Shown: piece by piece, positions 44,197 through 51,844 of the stretch
Numbering within the stretch: position 1 is the stretch's first letter
How the letters are laid out: the number at the start of each line of letters is the position of its first letter
Assembly (NCBI RefSeq): GCF_051857535.1
Contig: NZ_JBPZGY010000001.1
Coordinates: forward strand, 1 to 64,000
Origin: Roseateles_B sp051857535
GTDB taxonomy: Bacteria > Pseudomonadota > Gammaproteobacteria > Burkholderiales > Burkholderiaceae_C
Direction: 5' to 3'
Length of the DNA stretch: 64,000 bases
Made by a program: the position numbers and the translations under genes
The notes under the pieces: model-generated
Databases searched by the model: none
Told to the model about the DNA's origin: nothing
Seen by the model: only the letters and a program-made list of their open reading frames with translations

Positions 44197-45105
44197 TCAT
44201 CGAAGAAGCGACAGCACTTGCTGGGGCGTCTGATTCGCCTGGGCGATCATCGCCGTGCCGGCCTGCTGCAGGATCTGCGCGCGGCTCAGGTTGGCGGTTT
44301 CCATGGCGTAGTCAGCGTCCATGATGCGGCTGCGTGCGGCCGACTGGTTCTCCACCGAGACCTGCAGGCTGGAGATCGCAGCATCGATGCGGTTTTGCGC
44401 TGCACCGAAGGTCGAACGTGCCACGTTCACCTGGGCGATGGCCAGGTCGATCTTGGCCACCGAGTCCAGCGCGCCCTTGGTGCCGCTGGCATAGACGTCG
44501 AAGGTGGTGCCAGTGCCTGCAGCACCCACGGCCAGGATGTCCGTGTTGGTGGTGTTGGTCACCTCGGCCAGCGCGCCGTCGTTCTTGCCGGCGGCAGTGG
44601 CCGTGCCCAGCATGTTCAAGCCGGTGATCGAGATGATGTCATTGCTGGTGGCATTGGCGCCCACCTGGAAGTCGAACGAGGTCGTGGTGGTCAGGGTGGC
44701 CTGGCCGTTGAACGTGGTGTTGTTGGTCAGGCGGGTGATTTCGCTCTGCAGTTGCGAGAACTCGTTGTTCAGTGCGGTGCGGTCATCCGTGTTGTTGGTG
44801 CCGTTGGCGGACTGCACGGCCAGTTCACGCATGCGCTGCAGCATGTCATTGACCTTGCCCAGCGCGCCTTCAGCCGTCTGTGCCAGGGAGATGCCGTCGT
44901 TGGCATTGCGGATGGCCACATTCATCCCCTTGACCTGGGAATTCATGCGTTCCGCGATGGCCAGACCGGCGGCATCGTCACGGGCGGAGTTGACTCGCAG
45001 GCCCGAGGACAGGCGCTGCATGGACGCAGCCAGTGCGGACTGCGCGGTGTTGGCGTTGCGCTGTGCGTTCAGCGACAGCAAATTGGTATTGATGACGGCG
45101 GGCAT
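44197..45105 (-). CDS. fliC: Flagellin (copy 3)
   Basis: A 302-residue flagellin with conserved ends (INTNLLSLNAQRNANTAQSAL, LSSGLRVNSARDDAAGLAIAERM, RSRIMDADYAMETANLSRAQILQQAGTAMIAQANQ). The start MPAVINTNLLSL and the ARDD variant set it apart from the two copies that read AKDD. AAAGGAG lies 7 nt before the ATG. Its own sigma-28 promoter lies about 220 bp upstream, leaving an unusually long leader with several hairpins. Confidence 0.97.
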   Translation of the reverse strand: MPAVINTNLLSLNAQRNANTAQSALAASMQRLSSGLRVNSARDDAAGLAIAERMNSQVKGMNVAIRNANDGISLAQTAEGALGKVNDMLQRMRELAVQSANGTNNTDDRTALNNEFSQLQSEITRLTNNTTFNGQATLTTTTSFDFQVGANATSNDIISITGLNMLGTATAAGKNDGALAEVTNTTNTDILAVGAAGTGTTFDVYASGTKGALDSVAKIDLAIAQVNVARSTFGAAQNRIDAAISSLQVSVENQSAARSRIMDADYAMETANLSRAQILQQAGTAMIAQANQTPQQVLSLLR

Positions 45106-45820
45106 GATGTGCTCCTTTCAGCTTGAAGAACCCCGGCTTAGCGCCGACGTGACTCGGGTGCCCGGGTACTGACACCCGTGCTTGCAAATCCACAGGCGAA
45201 CCTGTGTGCTTGCACCGCCCGGCGCTAGTCAACCGTTGAAGCCGGTACCTCGTCTTGCCATCGAGGTGCCCGTTCTCGGCCTCCTAACCGGACCACGAAC
45301 CTGTTTCCAGACCCGTTGGAATGGCTATCGGAGCCCCCTGGTCGGAACTTGAGGGCTTTTTGTCAAGACCTGTGATCTTTTGAATAGCCGGGAGACTTGC
45401 CGTGCTTTTCTTCGTTTCAAGTTCAGGCGGGAGCAGGCCTGGACTGTGAAGGAATGCCGGTCTGGCGTCGGTGGGGGGCTGGAGCGGGGCGGAGGTCCTT
45501 TGCTGAAGGGAGCGCCGCGTCATCGCCGCGGCAAAGGTGGAAGAAGGCAAGAAGTGAGCGTCAGGAGCACGCTGCTACGGGCCTCGCCCTCATGCCACTG
45601 GAGGCGGGGCCCTGTCTGCAATTTCGGCGCGGGCCGGGCGGGACAGGCGCCGAGATGAAGGCGCCAGACCCCGCTTTTCAAGCCATTGGGCGGGGGACGG
45701 ATCCCTAAAGTGGGCGCCAACGCGGACGATAAGCCTGCCCCTGCCGGTCAGCGATGGCAGGCCATGCATTGTTTGCGTCCCTTTCAACGGCCCCAGTTGG
45801 CCTATCTGCAGGAGATGCAC
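45106..45820. other. Long intergenic region between flagellin copy 3 and the TPR-like gene
   Basis: No convincing gene. The left part (45106-45324) is the leader of flagellin copy 3. It contains a CACAGG/CCTGTG hairpin (45191-45206) flanked by two GTGCTTGCA repeats (45178-45186, 45206-45214), and further stems ACCTCG/CGAGGT and GGGTG/CACCC. The sigma-28 promoter is at 45325-45352. The right part (45360-45820) holds no recognisable feature apart from the ribosome site of the next gene. Confidence 0.55.
45325..45352 (-). promoter_or_regulatory. Sigma-28 (FliA) promoter of flagellin copy 3
   Basis: On the minus strand TCAAG, 15 nt, then TCCGATAG (6 of 8 against GCCGATAA), in an otherwise non-coding stretch upstream of the flagellin. 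Confidence 0.75.
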
Positions 45821-46312
45821 ATGCGTTCGACCCACACTGAAGGCGCGCGCGAGGCCATGCCCGCCGCCATGATCAATCCCAATCCGGAAGCCCAGTGGCT
45901 GCTGGCCCAGGCCCGCAACGCGGCCTTCGCCGAAGCCTCCCACGGGCGCCTGGGGCAGGGCATGGCCCTGCTGGCTGGCGCGCTGGAGCAGGAACCGCTG
46001 AGCCACGAGCTGCTCAGCGACATGGCCGCTCTGCTGCTGAGCGCTGGCGAGCTGGCTCATGCGGTGCGCTACGCCCGTGAGGCCCTGGTCATTACCCCTC
46101 ACCACGGTGCCAGCCTCTACACTCTGGGCTTCGCCCTGGCCGGCCTGGGCGAGGAGGCCGAGGCCCTGCGTGTGCTCACTCAGCTGCTGACCGGGCAGGG
46201 CCTGATCAGCCTGGAGCGCGAGGCGCCGGAGCTGCTTGGCCTGGTGCGCGTGGAACTGGCGCGGCTACAGTCCCGCGCGAACGAGGCGTCCGGTGCGTCA
46301 GCCGCTGGCTGA
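45821..46312 (+). CDS. TPR-like helical protein of unknown function
   Basis: A 163-residue protein with alternating helix pairs that resemble two to three tetratricopeptide repeats (GRLGQGMALLAGALEQEPLS, SAGELAHAVRYAREALVITP, GLGEEAEALRVLTQLL). The start at 45821 is chosen because AGGAG lies 6 nt upstream; an ATG 6 bp earlier overlaps that site. A strong terminator follows at 46351-46386, so it is a separate unit between the flagellins and flhDC. TPR proteins bind other proteins; a role in flagellar assembly or regulation is inferred from position only. Confidence 0.75.
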   Translation: MRSTHTEGAREAMPAAMINPNPEAQWLLAQARNAAFAEASHGRLGQGMALLAGALEQEPLSHELLSDMAALLLSAGELAHAVRYAREALVITPHHGASLYTLGFALAGLGEEAEALRVLTQLLTGQGLISLEREAPELLGLVRVELARLQSRANEASGASAAG

Positions 46313-46350
46313 CAGCGTCCCTGTCGGCCTCCGGCGCCGATCCCTCTGAA

Positions 46351-46386
46351 GAAGGCCTGCTGCCCCTGCGCAGCAGGCCTTTTCTC
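46351..46386 (+). terminator. Terminator of the TPR-like gene
   Basis: A 10-bp perfect AGGCCTGCTG/CAGCAGGCCT stem with an 8-nt loop is followed by TTTTCT. It insulates the flhDC operon from upstream transcription. Confidence 0.85.
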
Positions 46387-46543
46387 TTTGCCGGGCCGAC
46401 AGCCGTGTAGGAATTTGCCTGACAAGCGGCTGCGAAATACCGGGACTTCATCGACCGAAATGGGCTGATGTTTCGCACCTGTTGTGCTCTTCACAATTCG
46501 TCTCACGTTGACACGCAAACGAAGCGAAGAACAGGAGCCCGAC

Positions 46544-46867
46544 ATGAATGCCGAACAAATCCTCACCGAGATCCGTGAAGCCAATCTGTCGTACCTGATG
46601 CTGGCTCAGAGCCTGATCCGTACGGACCGTGAGCAGGCCCTGTTCCGCCTGGGCATCTCGGAAGAGACGGCGACGCTGATCGCCACCCTGACCCCGGCCC
46701 AGATCATGAAGATCTCTTCGGGCAACACCCTGCTGTGCCGCTTCCGCATGGACGACGACCTGGTGTGGGGCCTGCTGACCAGCCACGGCAAGCCGGCGGC
46801 CAACGACGCCGTGTCGCGACTGCATGCCTCCATCCTGCTGGCGGGGCGTCACCAGGAAGCCGCCTGA
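46544..46867 (+). CDS. flhD: Flagellar master transcription regulator subunit FlhD
   Basis: A 107-residue protein that matches FlhD closely (MNAEQILTEIREANLSYLMLAQSLIRTDREQALFRLGIS, and NTLLCRFRMDDDLVWGLL). With FlhC it forms the FlhD4C2 activator of class II flagellar promoters. It keeps the conserved Cys in LLCRF that links FlhD dimers. The start at 46544 has CAGGAG 6 nt upstream. The 158-bp region before it, after a terminator, should hold the master promoter, but I could not pick the -10/-35 with confidence. flhC follows only after 208 bp. Confidence 0.97.
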   Translation: MNAEQILTEIREANLSYLMLAQSLIRTDREQALFRLGISEETATLIATLTPAQIMKISSGNTLLCRFRMDDDLVWGLLTSHGKPAANDAVSRLHASILLAGRHQEAA

Positions 46868-46880
46868 CATGTGAGCCCCC

Positions 46881-47032
46881 GGTCGCCCGGGTACGGGCGA
46901 CCACCCCCCGAGGGGGTGCAGTGCCCACCCGCCATGGGGTGGGTGGGCACTGCAAGGGGGCCGGCTTGGGGCGGCCCGGCGCCGGCCCATTCAATACGCA
47001 GTTCGAGCCCGCCGCGGGCGGGCTTGAACTGC
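46881..47032 (+). promoter_or_regulatory. Hairpin cluster between flhD and flhC
   Basis: Three strong inverted repeats and one short palindrome lie in a 208-bp spacer. A 9-bp perfect stem is at 46881-46902. An ACCCCC/GGGGGT palindrome follows at about 46903-46917. A 13-bp perfect stem with a 10-nt loop is at 46918-46953, and a 16-bp stem with one mismatch is at 46998-47032. None has a T-run. They would fold in the flhDC mRNA and could set flhD:flhC ratio or stability. Confidence 0.7.
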
Positions 47033-47075
47033 AGGCCAGATGAACCGAGTAGTTTGAATAGACTGGAGACCTACC

Positions 47076-47612
47076 ATGCGCAGCAAGTCCATCCTGACCG
47101 AAGCCCGCCAGATCGAGCGCGCTGTGACCCTGATCCAGTTGGGTGCCCGCCTGCAGGTGCTGGAATCGGAAACGGACCTGTCCTACGAGCGCCTGCTGCG
47201 CCTGTACAAGGAAGTCTCCGGCAAGTCGCCGTCCAAGGGCCAGCTGCCCTTCTCGACGGACTGGTTCATGACCTGGCAGCCCAATATCCATGCCTCGCTG
47301 TTCCTGAACATGCACGAGTACCTGAACAAGGTGGCCGAAATCGAGGAGATCGACACCGTGATCAAGGCCTACCAGCTCTATCTGGAACAGGTGCAGGCCC
47401 AGGGCCTGGAGCCGCTGCTGTCGGTGACCCGCGCCTGGCGTCTGGTGAAGTTCGTGGACAACGGCATGCTGACCATGACCAAGTGCTGCAAGTGCGGCGG
47501 TCATTTCGTCACCCATCCGCATGAAATCTCCCGCCACTATGTCTGTGGCCTGTGCAACCCCCCGGCCCGTGCCGGCAAGGGCCGCGCTCAGGGCGCGATC
47601 CAGATGCATTGA
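47076..47612 (+). CDS. flhC: Flagellar master transcription regulator subunit FlhC
   Basis: A 178-residue protein with the FlhC pattern: SKSILTEARQIERAVTLIQLGARLQVLESET, WQPNIHASLFLNMHEYL and a C-terminal zinc site made of Cys pairs in CCKCGG and CGLC. FlhC provides most of the DNA recognition of the FlhDC complex. GGAG lies 7 nt upstream of the ATG. The 208-bp gap from flhD is unusual for this pair. A methyltransferase gene starts 18 bp downstream. Confidence 0.97.
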   Translation: MRSKSILTEARQIERAVTLIQLGARLQVLESETDLSYERLLRLYKEVSGKSPSKGQLPFSTDWFMTWQPNIHASLFLNMHEYLNKVAEIEEIDTVIKAYQLYLEQVQAQGLEPLLSVTRAWRLVKFVDNGMLTMTKCCKCGGHFVTHPHEISRHYVCGLCNPPARAGKGRAQGAIQMH

Positions 47613-47629
47613 GGCGGTGCAGGGTGGTC

Positions 47630-48424
47630 ATGCAGGAACCGTCTGCCGGGAAGTCCGCCCTCACCACGCCGCCGGACGCCGAGGAGGCGCCCGAGGCGGC
47701 GCGCCCCTGGAATCGCCGGCTGTGGCCGGCGTCGGCGCTTCTGAGCTGGCTGCTGGGCTGGCTGCTGCTGACGGTGCTGCAGCCCCTGGGGGCGCTGGTG
47801 TCCTTGCTGGGCTCACTGCTGCCGGTCGCTGGCCTGGCCTGGCTGCATGAGCGCCGCTGGCGTCGCTTCATGGTGCTGGGTGGCTTTGCCGTTTCGCTGC
47901 TGCTGCACAAGGGGCTGGCAGGCCTGCCGGCCTGGTGCTGGTTGCTGCCCCTGGCCCTGCTGGTCCTGATGTATCCACGCAGCACCTGGCGTGATGCGCC
48001 ACTGTTCCCGACGCCTGCCGGTGCGCTGGCAGGGCTGCAGGCGCAGCTTCAGCTGCCGGCGGATGCCCGCATCCTGGACGCCGGCTGCGGCCTGGGCGCC
48101 GGCCTGCGGGAGCTGCACCGTTGTTTCCCCGCCGCAGAGATCCATGGCGTGGAATGGAGTGCCTTGCTGGCCTTCTTCTGCCGGCTGCGCCATCCCTGGG
48201 CGCAGGTCCGCAGGGGCGATATGTGGGCGCAGACCTGGGCGGGCTATCAACTGGTCTATATCTTCCAGCGCCCGGAAAGCATGGCGCAGGCCGAAGCCAA
48301 GGCGCGCGCAGAACTTGAGTCCGGTGCTTGGCTGATCAGCCTGGACTTTCCGCTGCCGGGCACGCCTGCCATACTGATCCGGCCCCTCGGGGGGCGCCAC
48401 AGCGTTCATGTCTATCGTTTCTGA
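47630..48424 (+). CDS. Membrane-anchored SAM-dependent methyltransferase
   Basis: A 264-residue protein. After a short cytoplasmic N-terminus there are three to four TM helices (about residues 30-125, including ASALLSWLLGWLLLTVL and WCWLLPLALLVLMY). A soluble Rossmann-type methyltransferase domain follows, with motif I in ILDAGCGLGAGLRELHRCFP and acidic HGVEWS after strand 2. It lies 18 bp after flhC and upstream of motA, which has its own sigma-28 promoter, so it is probably in the flhDC transcript. The substrate is unknown. Its place in the master operon suggests a membrane-linked role in motility or surface modification; that is inference. Confidence 0.82.
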   Translation: MQEPSAGKSALTTPPDAEEAPEAARPWNRRLWPASALLSWLLGWLLLTVLQPLGALVSLLGSLLPVAGLAWLHERRWRRFMVLGGFAVSLLLHKGLAGLPAWCWLLPLALLVLMYPRSTWRDAPLFPTPAGALAGLQAQLQLPADARILDAGCGLGAGLRELHRCFPAAEIHGVEWSALLAFFCRLRHPWAQVRRGDMWAQTWAGYQLVYIFQRPESMAQAEAKARAELESGAWLISLDFPLPGTPAILIRPLGGRHSVHVYRF

Positions 48425-48488
48425 ACCCTTGTCATCGGCCGCGGCCGGTCATTCTTGGCGGTCCGGCGGGGCTGCCTCCCGGCCGTGC

Positions 48489-48515
48489 TCAAGAGCCAGT
48501 GCGCGTGGCCGATAA
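48489..48515 (+). promoter_or_regulatory. Sigma-28 (FliA) promoter of motA-motB(-cheY-cheZ)
   Basis: TCAAG, 14 nt, then a perfect GCCGATAA. It lies about 30 bp before the motA start and is the best sigma-28 match in the window. Confidence 0.88.
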
Positions 48516-48545
48516 GGGCTTCAGACACAGCAGCATTCACACACC

Positions 48546-49406
48546 ATGTTCGTCATCGTCGGCTGGCTCATTGCCATGGGTTGCATCTTCGGCGTGTTCA
48601 TCGCGCACGGAGGCAATATCGGCGTCGTGCTGCATGCACTGCCCTTCGAGTTCATCACCATCTTCGGGGCCGCCTTCGGCGCCTTCCTGGCCAACAACCA
48701 GATGAAGGTGGTCAAGGGCGCCATGAAGGGCCTGGGCATGTGCTTCAAGGGCAGCAAGTTCAGCAAGGCCCGCTACATGGAGCTGCTGGCCCTCATGTAC
48801 GACATCCTCCAGAAGGCCCGCAAGGAGGGCCTGATGTCCATCGAGAAGGACGTCGAGGACCCGCACAGCTCGCCCCTGTTCCAGAAGTACCCCACCGTGG
48901 GCAACGACCACCACGTGACCGAGTTCATCACCGACTACCTGCGCATGATGGTCTCGGGCAATCTCAACGCCCATGAGATCGAGTCGCTGATGGACGCCGA
49001 GATCGAGACTCACCACCAGGAGGAGCACGCCGCCGTTGCGGCCCTCAACCGCCTGGCTGGCGGCCTGCCGGCCTTCGGCATCGTGGCGGCCGTGCTGGGC
49101 GTGGTGAACACCATGGGTTCGGTGGGCCAGCCCCCGGCCGTGCTGGGCGGCATGATCGGCTCAGCCCTGGTCGGTACCTTTCTTGGCATTCTGCTGGCCT
49201 ACGGTTTCGCGGAGCCGCTGGCCGGCCTGCTGGAGCAGAAGGTCGAGGACGCCGGCAAGGAGTTGCAGTGCATCAAGACCACCCTTCTGGCCAGCATGCA
49301 GGGCTATGCGCCCCAGGTGGCGATCGAGTTCGGCCGCAAGGTGCTGTATTCGGGTGACCGCCCCAGCTTCACCGAGCTGGAGAGCCATGTGAAGGGCAAG
49401 AAATGA
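48546..49406 (+). CDS. motA: Flagellar motor stator protein MotA
   Basis: A 286-residue proton-channel stator subunit with four TM helices. Helices 1-2 are at the N-terminus (VIVGWLIAMGCIFGVFIAHG and LPFEFITIFGAAFGAFLAN). The cytoplasmic loop carries charged torque residues. TM3-4 lie near 175-225 (GLPAFGIVAAVLGVVNTMG and IGSALVGTFLGILLAYGFAEP) with the conserved Pro. It engages FliG. It is 45 bp upstream of motB and transcribed from the sigma-28 promoter at 48489. Confidence 0.98.
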   Translation: MFVIVGWLIAMGCIFGVFIAHGGNIGVVLHALPFEFITIFGAAFGAFLANNQMKVVKGAMKGLGMCFKGSKFSKARYMELLALMYDILQKARKEGLMSIEKDVEDPHSSPLFQKYPTVGNDHHVTEFITDYLRMMVSGNLNAHEIESLMDAEIETHHQEEHAAVAALNRLAGGLPAFGIVAAVLGVVNTMGSVGQPPAVLGGMIGSALVGTFLGILLAYGFAEPLAGLLEQKVEDAGKELQCIKTTLLASMQGYAPQVAIEFGRKVLYSGDRPSFTELESHVKGKK

Positions 49407-49451
49407 GGCCCGGCGCCGCCTTGCCTTCTGATGACCGGGGAGTGATGCGCC

Positions 49452-50378
49452 ATGGCCGGTGACGCCAAGAAGCTCCAGCCCATCATCATCAAGAAGATCA
49501 AGAAGGGCGGCCATGGCGCACATGGCGGCGCCTGGAAGATCGCCTACGCCGACTTCGTGACGGCCATGATGGCCTTCTTCCTGCTGATGTGGCTGCTGGG
49601 CTCCACCACCGAGGGTGACAAGAAGGGCATTGCCGACTACTTCTCCTCGCCGTTGAAGGTGGCCCTGAGCGGCGGCTCGGGCTCGGGCGACTCCTCGCAT
49701 GTGATCAAGGGCGGGGGGCAAGACCTGACCCGCCAGACCGGCCAGGTCAAGGCCGGCGACGTCGACGCCCCGCGCCACACCATCAACCTGCGTGCCCTCA
49801 AGGAGGAGCAGCGCCGCGCCGAGCGCACCCGTCTGCAGGAACTCAAGGACAAGATCAAGGAAGTGCTGGCCAACAATCCCTCGCTGGCATCACTGGGGGG
49901 GCAGATCCGTCTCGAAATGACACGCGAGGGCCTGCGCATCCAGATCGTCGACGAGAACAACCGGCCCATGTTCGACAGCGGCAGCGCCGTGGTCAAACCC
50001 TATATGCGAGAACTACTTCGCGAACTTGGCGCCGTCCTTGCCGAGGTCCCCAACCGCCTGACGCTGGAGGGGCATACTGATGCACAGCCCTTCTCGGGGG
50101 GTGAGCGGGGATACAGCAACTGGGAGCTGTCGGCGGACCGTGCCAATGCTTCCAGGCGGGAGTTGCTGTCCGGTGGCTTGCCGGAGTCGCGGGTGCTGCG
50201 CGTGCAGGGCCTGGCGGCGAGCAAGCTGCTGGAACCCGACGATCCCCGAAGCCCGATCAACCGCCGGATCAGCATCATCGTGATGAACCGTGATGCGGAA
50301 GACGCGGTGCTGAAAAATCTGCCGGACAACGAGGACGAACCGGCTGACAATGCAGCATCAGCGGCCGAGAAACCGTAA
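49452..50378 (+). CDS. motB: Flagellar motor stator protein MotB
   Basis: A 308-residue protein with a single TM helix that carries the proton-binding Asp34 (IAYADFVTAMMAFFLLMWLLG). A linker and a C-terminal OmpA-like peptidoglycan-binding domain follow (LTLEGHTDAQPF, NWELSADRANASRREL). It anchors the MotA/B stator to the cell wall. It is downstream of motA and 104 bp upstream of cheY. Confidence 0.98.
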   Translation: MAGDAKKLQPIIIKKIKKGGHGAHGGAWKIAYADFVTAMMAFFLLMWLLGSTTEGDKKGIADYFSSPLKVALSGGSGSGDSSHVIKGGGQDLTRQTGQVKAGDVDAPRHTINLRALKEEQRRAERTRLQELKDKIKEVLANNPSLASLGGQIRLEMTREGLRIQIVDENNRPMFDSGSAVVKPYMRELLRELGAVLAEVPNRLTLEGHTDAQPFSGGERGYSNWELSADRANASRRELLSGGLPESRVLRVQGLAASKLLEPDDPRSPINRRISIIVMNRDAEDAVLKNLPDNEDEPADNAASAAEKP

Positions 50379-50482
50379 AGAAGCGTTGAAACGTCCCGTC
50401 GCAGCAGGCCCGCGCCACCGCAGGCCAGGCCTGTTGCAGGAACCAGGTTCGACCAGCCCTCAAGCCCCTTGCGAGGAACGCC

Positions 50483-50875
50483 ATGAGCACTGACATGAAA
50501 TTTCTGATCGTCGATGACTTCTCGACCATGCGCCGCATCGTGCGCGGTCTGCTGAAGGAGATCGGCTACAACAATGCCGAAGAGGCGGAGGATGGCGTCG
50601 AGGCCCTGAACATGCTGAAGAACGGCAAGTTCGACTTTGTGGTGAGCGACATCAACATGCCCAATATGACGGGCTTCGAGCTGCTCAAGGCCATCAAGGA
50701 AGACGCCACGCTGAAGCACCTGCCGGTGCTGATGGTGACGGCCGAAGCGCGCAAGGAAGACATCGTGCTGGCCGCGCAGAGCGGGGCCGCCGGCTACATC
50801 GTCAAGCCTTTCACCAAGGCGACGCTGGAAGAGAAGGTGCAGAAGATCATGCAGAAGCTGGCTGCGGCCGCTTGA
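50483..50875 (+). CDS. cheY: Chemotaxis response regulator CheY
   Basis: A 130-residue CheY. The acidic pair is in FLIVDDFSTMRRI, the phosphoacceptor is Asp56 (VVSDINMPNMTGFELLK), with MVTAEA (Thr86) and IVKPFT (Lys108). The MRRIVR helix and overall sequence are close to the enteric CheY that binds FliM. It is followed after 11 bp by cheZ, the classical pair. The second CheY-like protein, encoded at 19241, is more divergent. Confidence 0.98.
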   Translation: MSTDMKFLIVDDFSTMRRIVRGLLKEIGYNNAEEAEDGVEALNMLKNGKFDFVVSDINMPNMTGFELLKAIKEDATLKHLPVLMVTAEARKEDIVLAAQSGAAGYIVKPFTKATLEEKVQKIMQKLAAAA

Positions 50876-50886
50876 GGGAGAAGGCC

Positions 50887-51522
50887 ATGAAAGCCGAAGA
50901 TTTCACCAAGCTGGGCGCCGGTACCGATCCTCTGATGGTCTCGCCGGAGGTGTTCCAGCAGCTGGGTACCATTACGCGGGTTCTGCATGACACCATGCAG
51001 CAGCTGGGTGTGATGCCCAAGCTGCAGACCGCGACCGACGGCCTGCCGGACGCGCGCAGCCGCCTCACCTACATCGCCAACAAGACCGCCGAGGCCGCCA
51101 ACAAGGTGCTGAACTCGGTGGACCAGGCCAAGACCGAGCACGCCAAGATCTCGGCTGCGACCGCGGAGATGGCCAAGGCCATCACGGCGGACCCGGTCAA
51201 GGCGGTGGCGTCCGGCGCGGTCTTCAACTTCGTCAAGCAGGTCGAGGACTCGACGGCCCACATCGACCAGCACCTGACGGACATCATGCTGTCCCAGGAC
51301 TTCCACGACCTGACTGGTCAGGTGGTGGCCAAGGTGGTGACCCTGGCCAACGACCTGGAAGACAGCCTGGTCAAGCTGCTGGTGCAGGTGGTGCCGCCCG
51401 AGCAGCGTGAGAAGGTCGACCCCAACATCCTGCAAGGCCCGGTGGTCAATCCGGAAGGCCGCACCGATGTCGTGGCCAACCAGAGCGAGGTCGACGACCT
51501 GCTCGCCAGCCTGGGCTTCTGA
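50887..51522 (+). CDS. cheZ: CheY-P phosphatase CheZ
   Basis: A 211-residue helical-hairpin protein. The active-site helix is SQDFHDLTGQVVAKVV, with Asp141 and Gln145 equivalent to the catalytic pair of enteric CheZ. The C-terminal CheY-binding tail is NQSEVDDLLASLGF. It dephosphorylates CheY-P at receptor arrays. GGGAG lies upstream of the ATG at 50887. A triplicated 12-bp repeat begins at the stop codon. Confidence 0.97.
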   Translation: MKAEDFTKLGAGTDPLMVSPEVFQQLGTITRVLHDTMQQLGVMPKLQTATDGLPDARSRLTYIANKTAEAANKVLNSVDQAKTEHAKISAATAEMAKAITADPVKAVASGAVFNFVKQVEDSTAHIDQHLTDIMLSQDFHDLTGQVVAKVVTLANDLEDSLVKLLVQVVPPEQREKVDPNILQGPVVNPEGRTDVVANQSEVDDLLASLGF

Positions 51523-51556
51523 CCCTTGTTCCGACCCTTGTTCTGACCCTTTGTTG
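51521..51556 (+). repeat. Three tandem 12-bp repeats after cheZ
   Basis: GACCCTTGTTCC, GACCCTTGTTCT and GACCCTTTGTTG follow head to tail, starting at the cheZ stop codon. It looks like a small replication-slippage tract; no function is evident. Confidence 0.75.
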
Positions 51557-51589
51557 TCCTCCGGCCCGGCCACGTTTGCCGGGTCTTCC

Positions 51590-51626
51590 ACAGCCCGCTG
51601 GGTGCGATGCACCGGCGGGCTTTTTG
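51590..51626 (+). terminator. Terminator after cheZ
   Basis: An AGCCCGC/GCGGGCT stem with an inner GGTGC/GCACC stem is followed by TTTTTG. It separates motAB-cheYZ from the flhBAFG-fliA operon. Confidence 0.85.
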
Positions 51627-51844
51627 TTGCTGCCCTGGACGTCGAGTCCCTGGTGGCACCGGCGGCACCCCAGCCGCTGCTGTGGTCCCCACAGCACTGC
51701 TCGCCGACATGTGCTCAGGGCCAGTGGTCCTGCGCGGGCGGGAATGACCACCCCTTTCCCCCCGCTTATCCGGCTTAAGTTTCCCCGGCCTGCGGCAAAG
51801 AATGTCGCCATCCCCCGGACCGTCCCGTCCGGCGGCATCACGCC
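51627..51844. other. Promoter region of flhB
   Basis: No gene is seen between the cheZ terminator and flhB. It should hold the promoter of flhB-flhA-flhF-flhG-fliA. I could not identify a convincing sigma-28 or sigma-54 site; a FlhDC-dependent promoter would be expected. Confidence 0.4.

Noticed and set aside
45178..45214. c-di-GMP (GEMM) riboswitch in the flagellin copy 3 leader
   Set aside because: A CACAGG segment and flanking repeats are present, but the conserved GEMM core and second helix are not. A simple hairpin explains the pattern.
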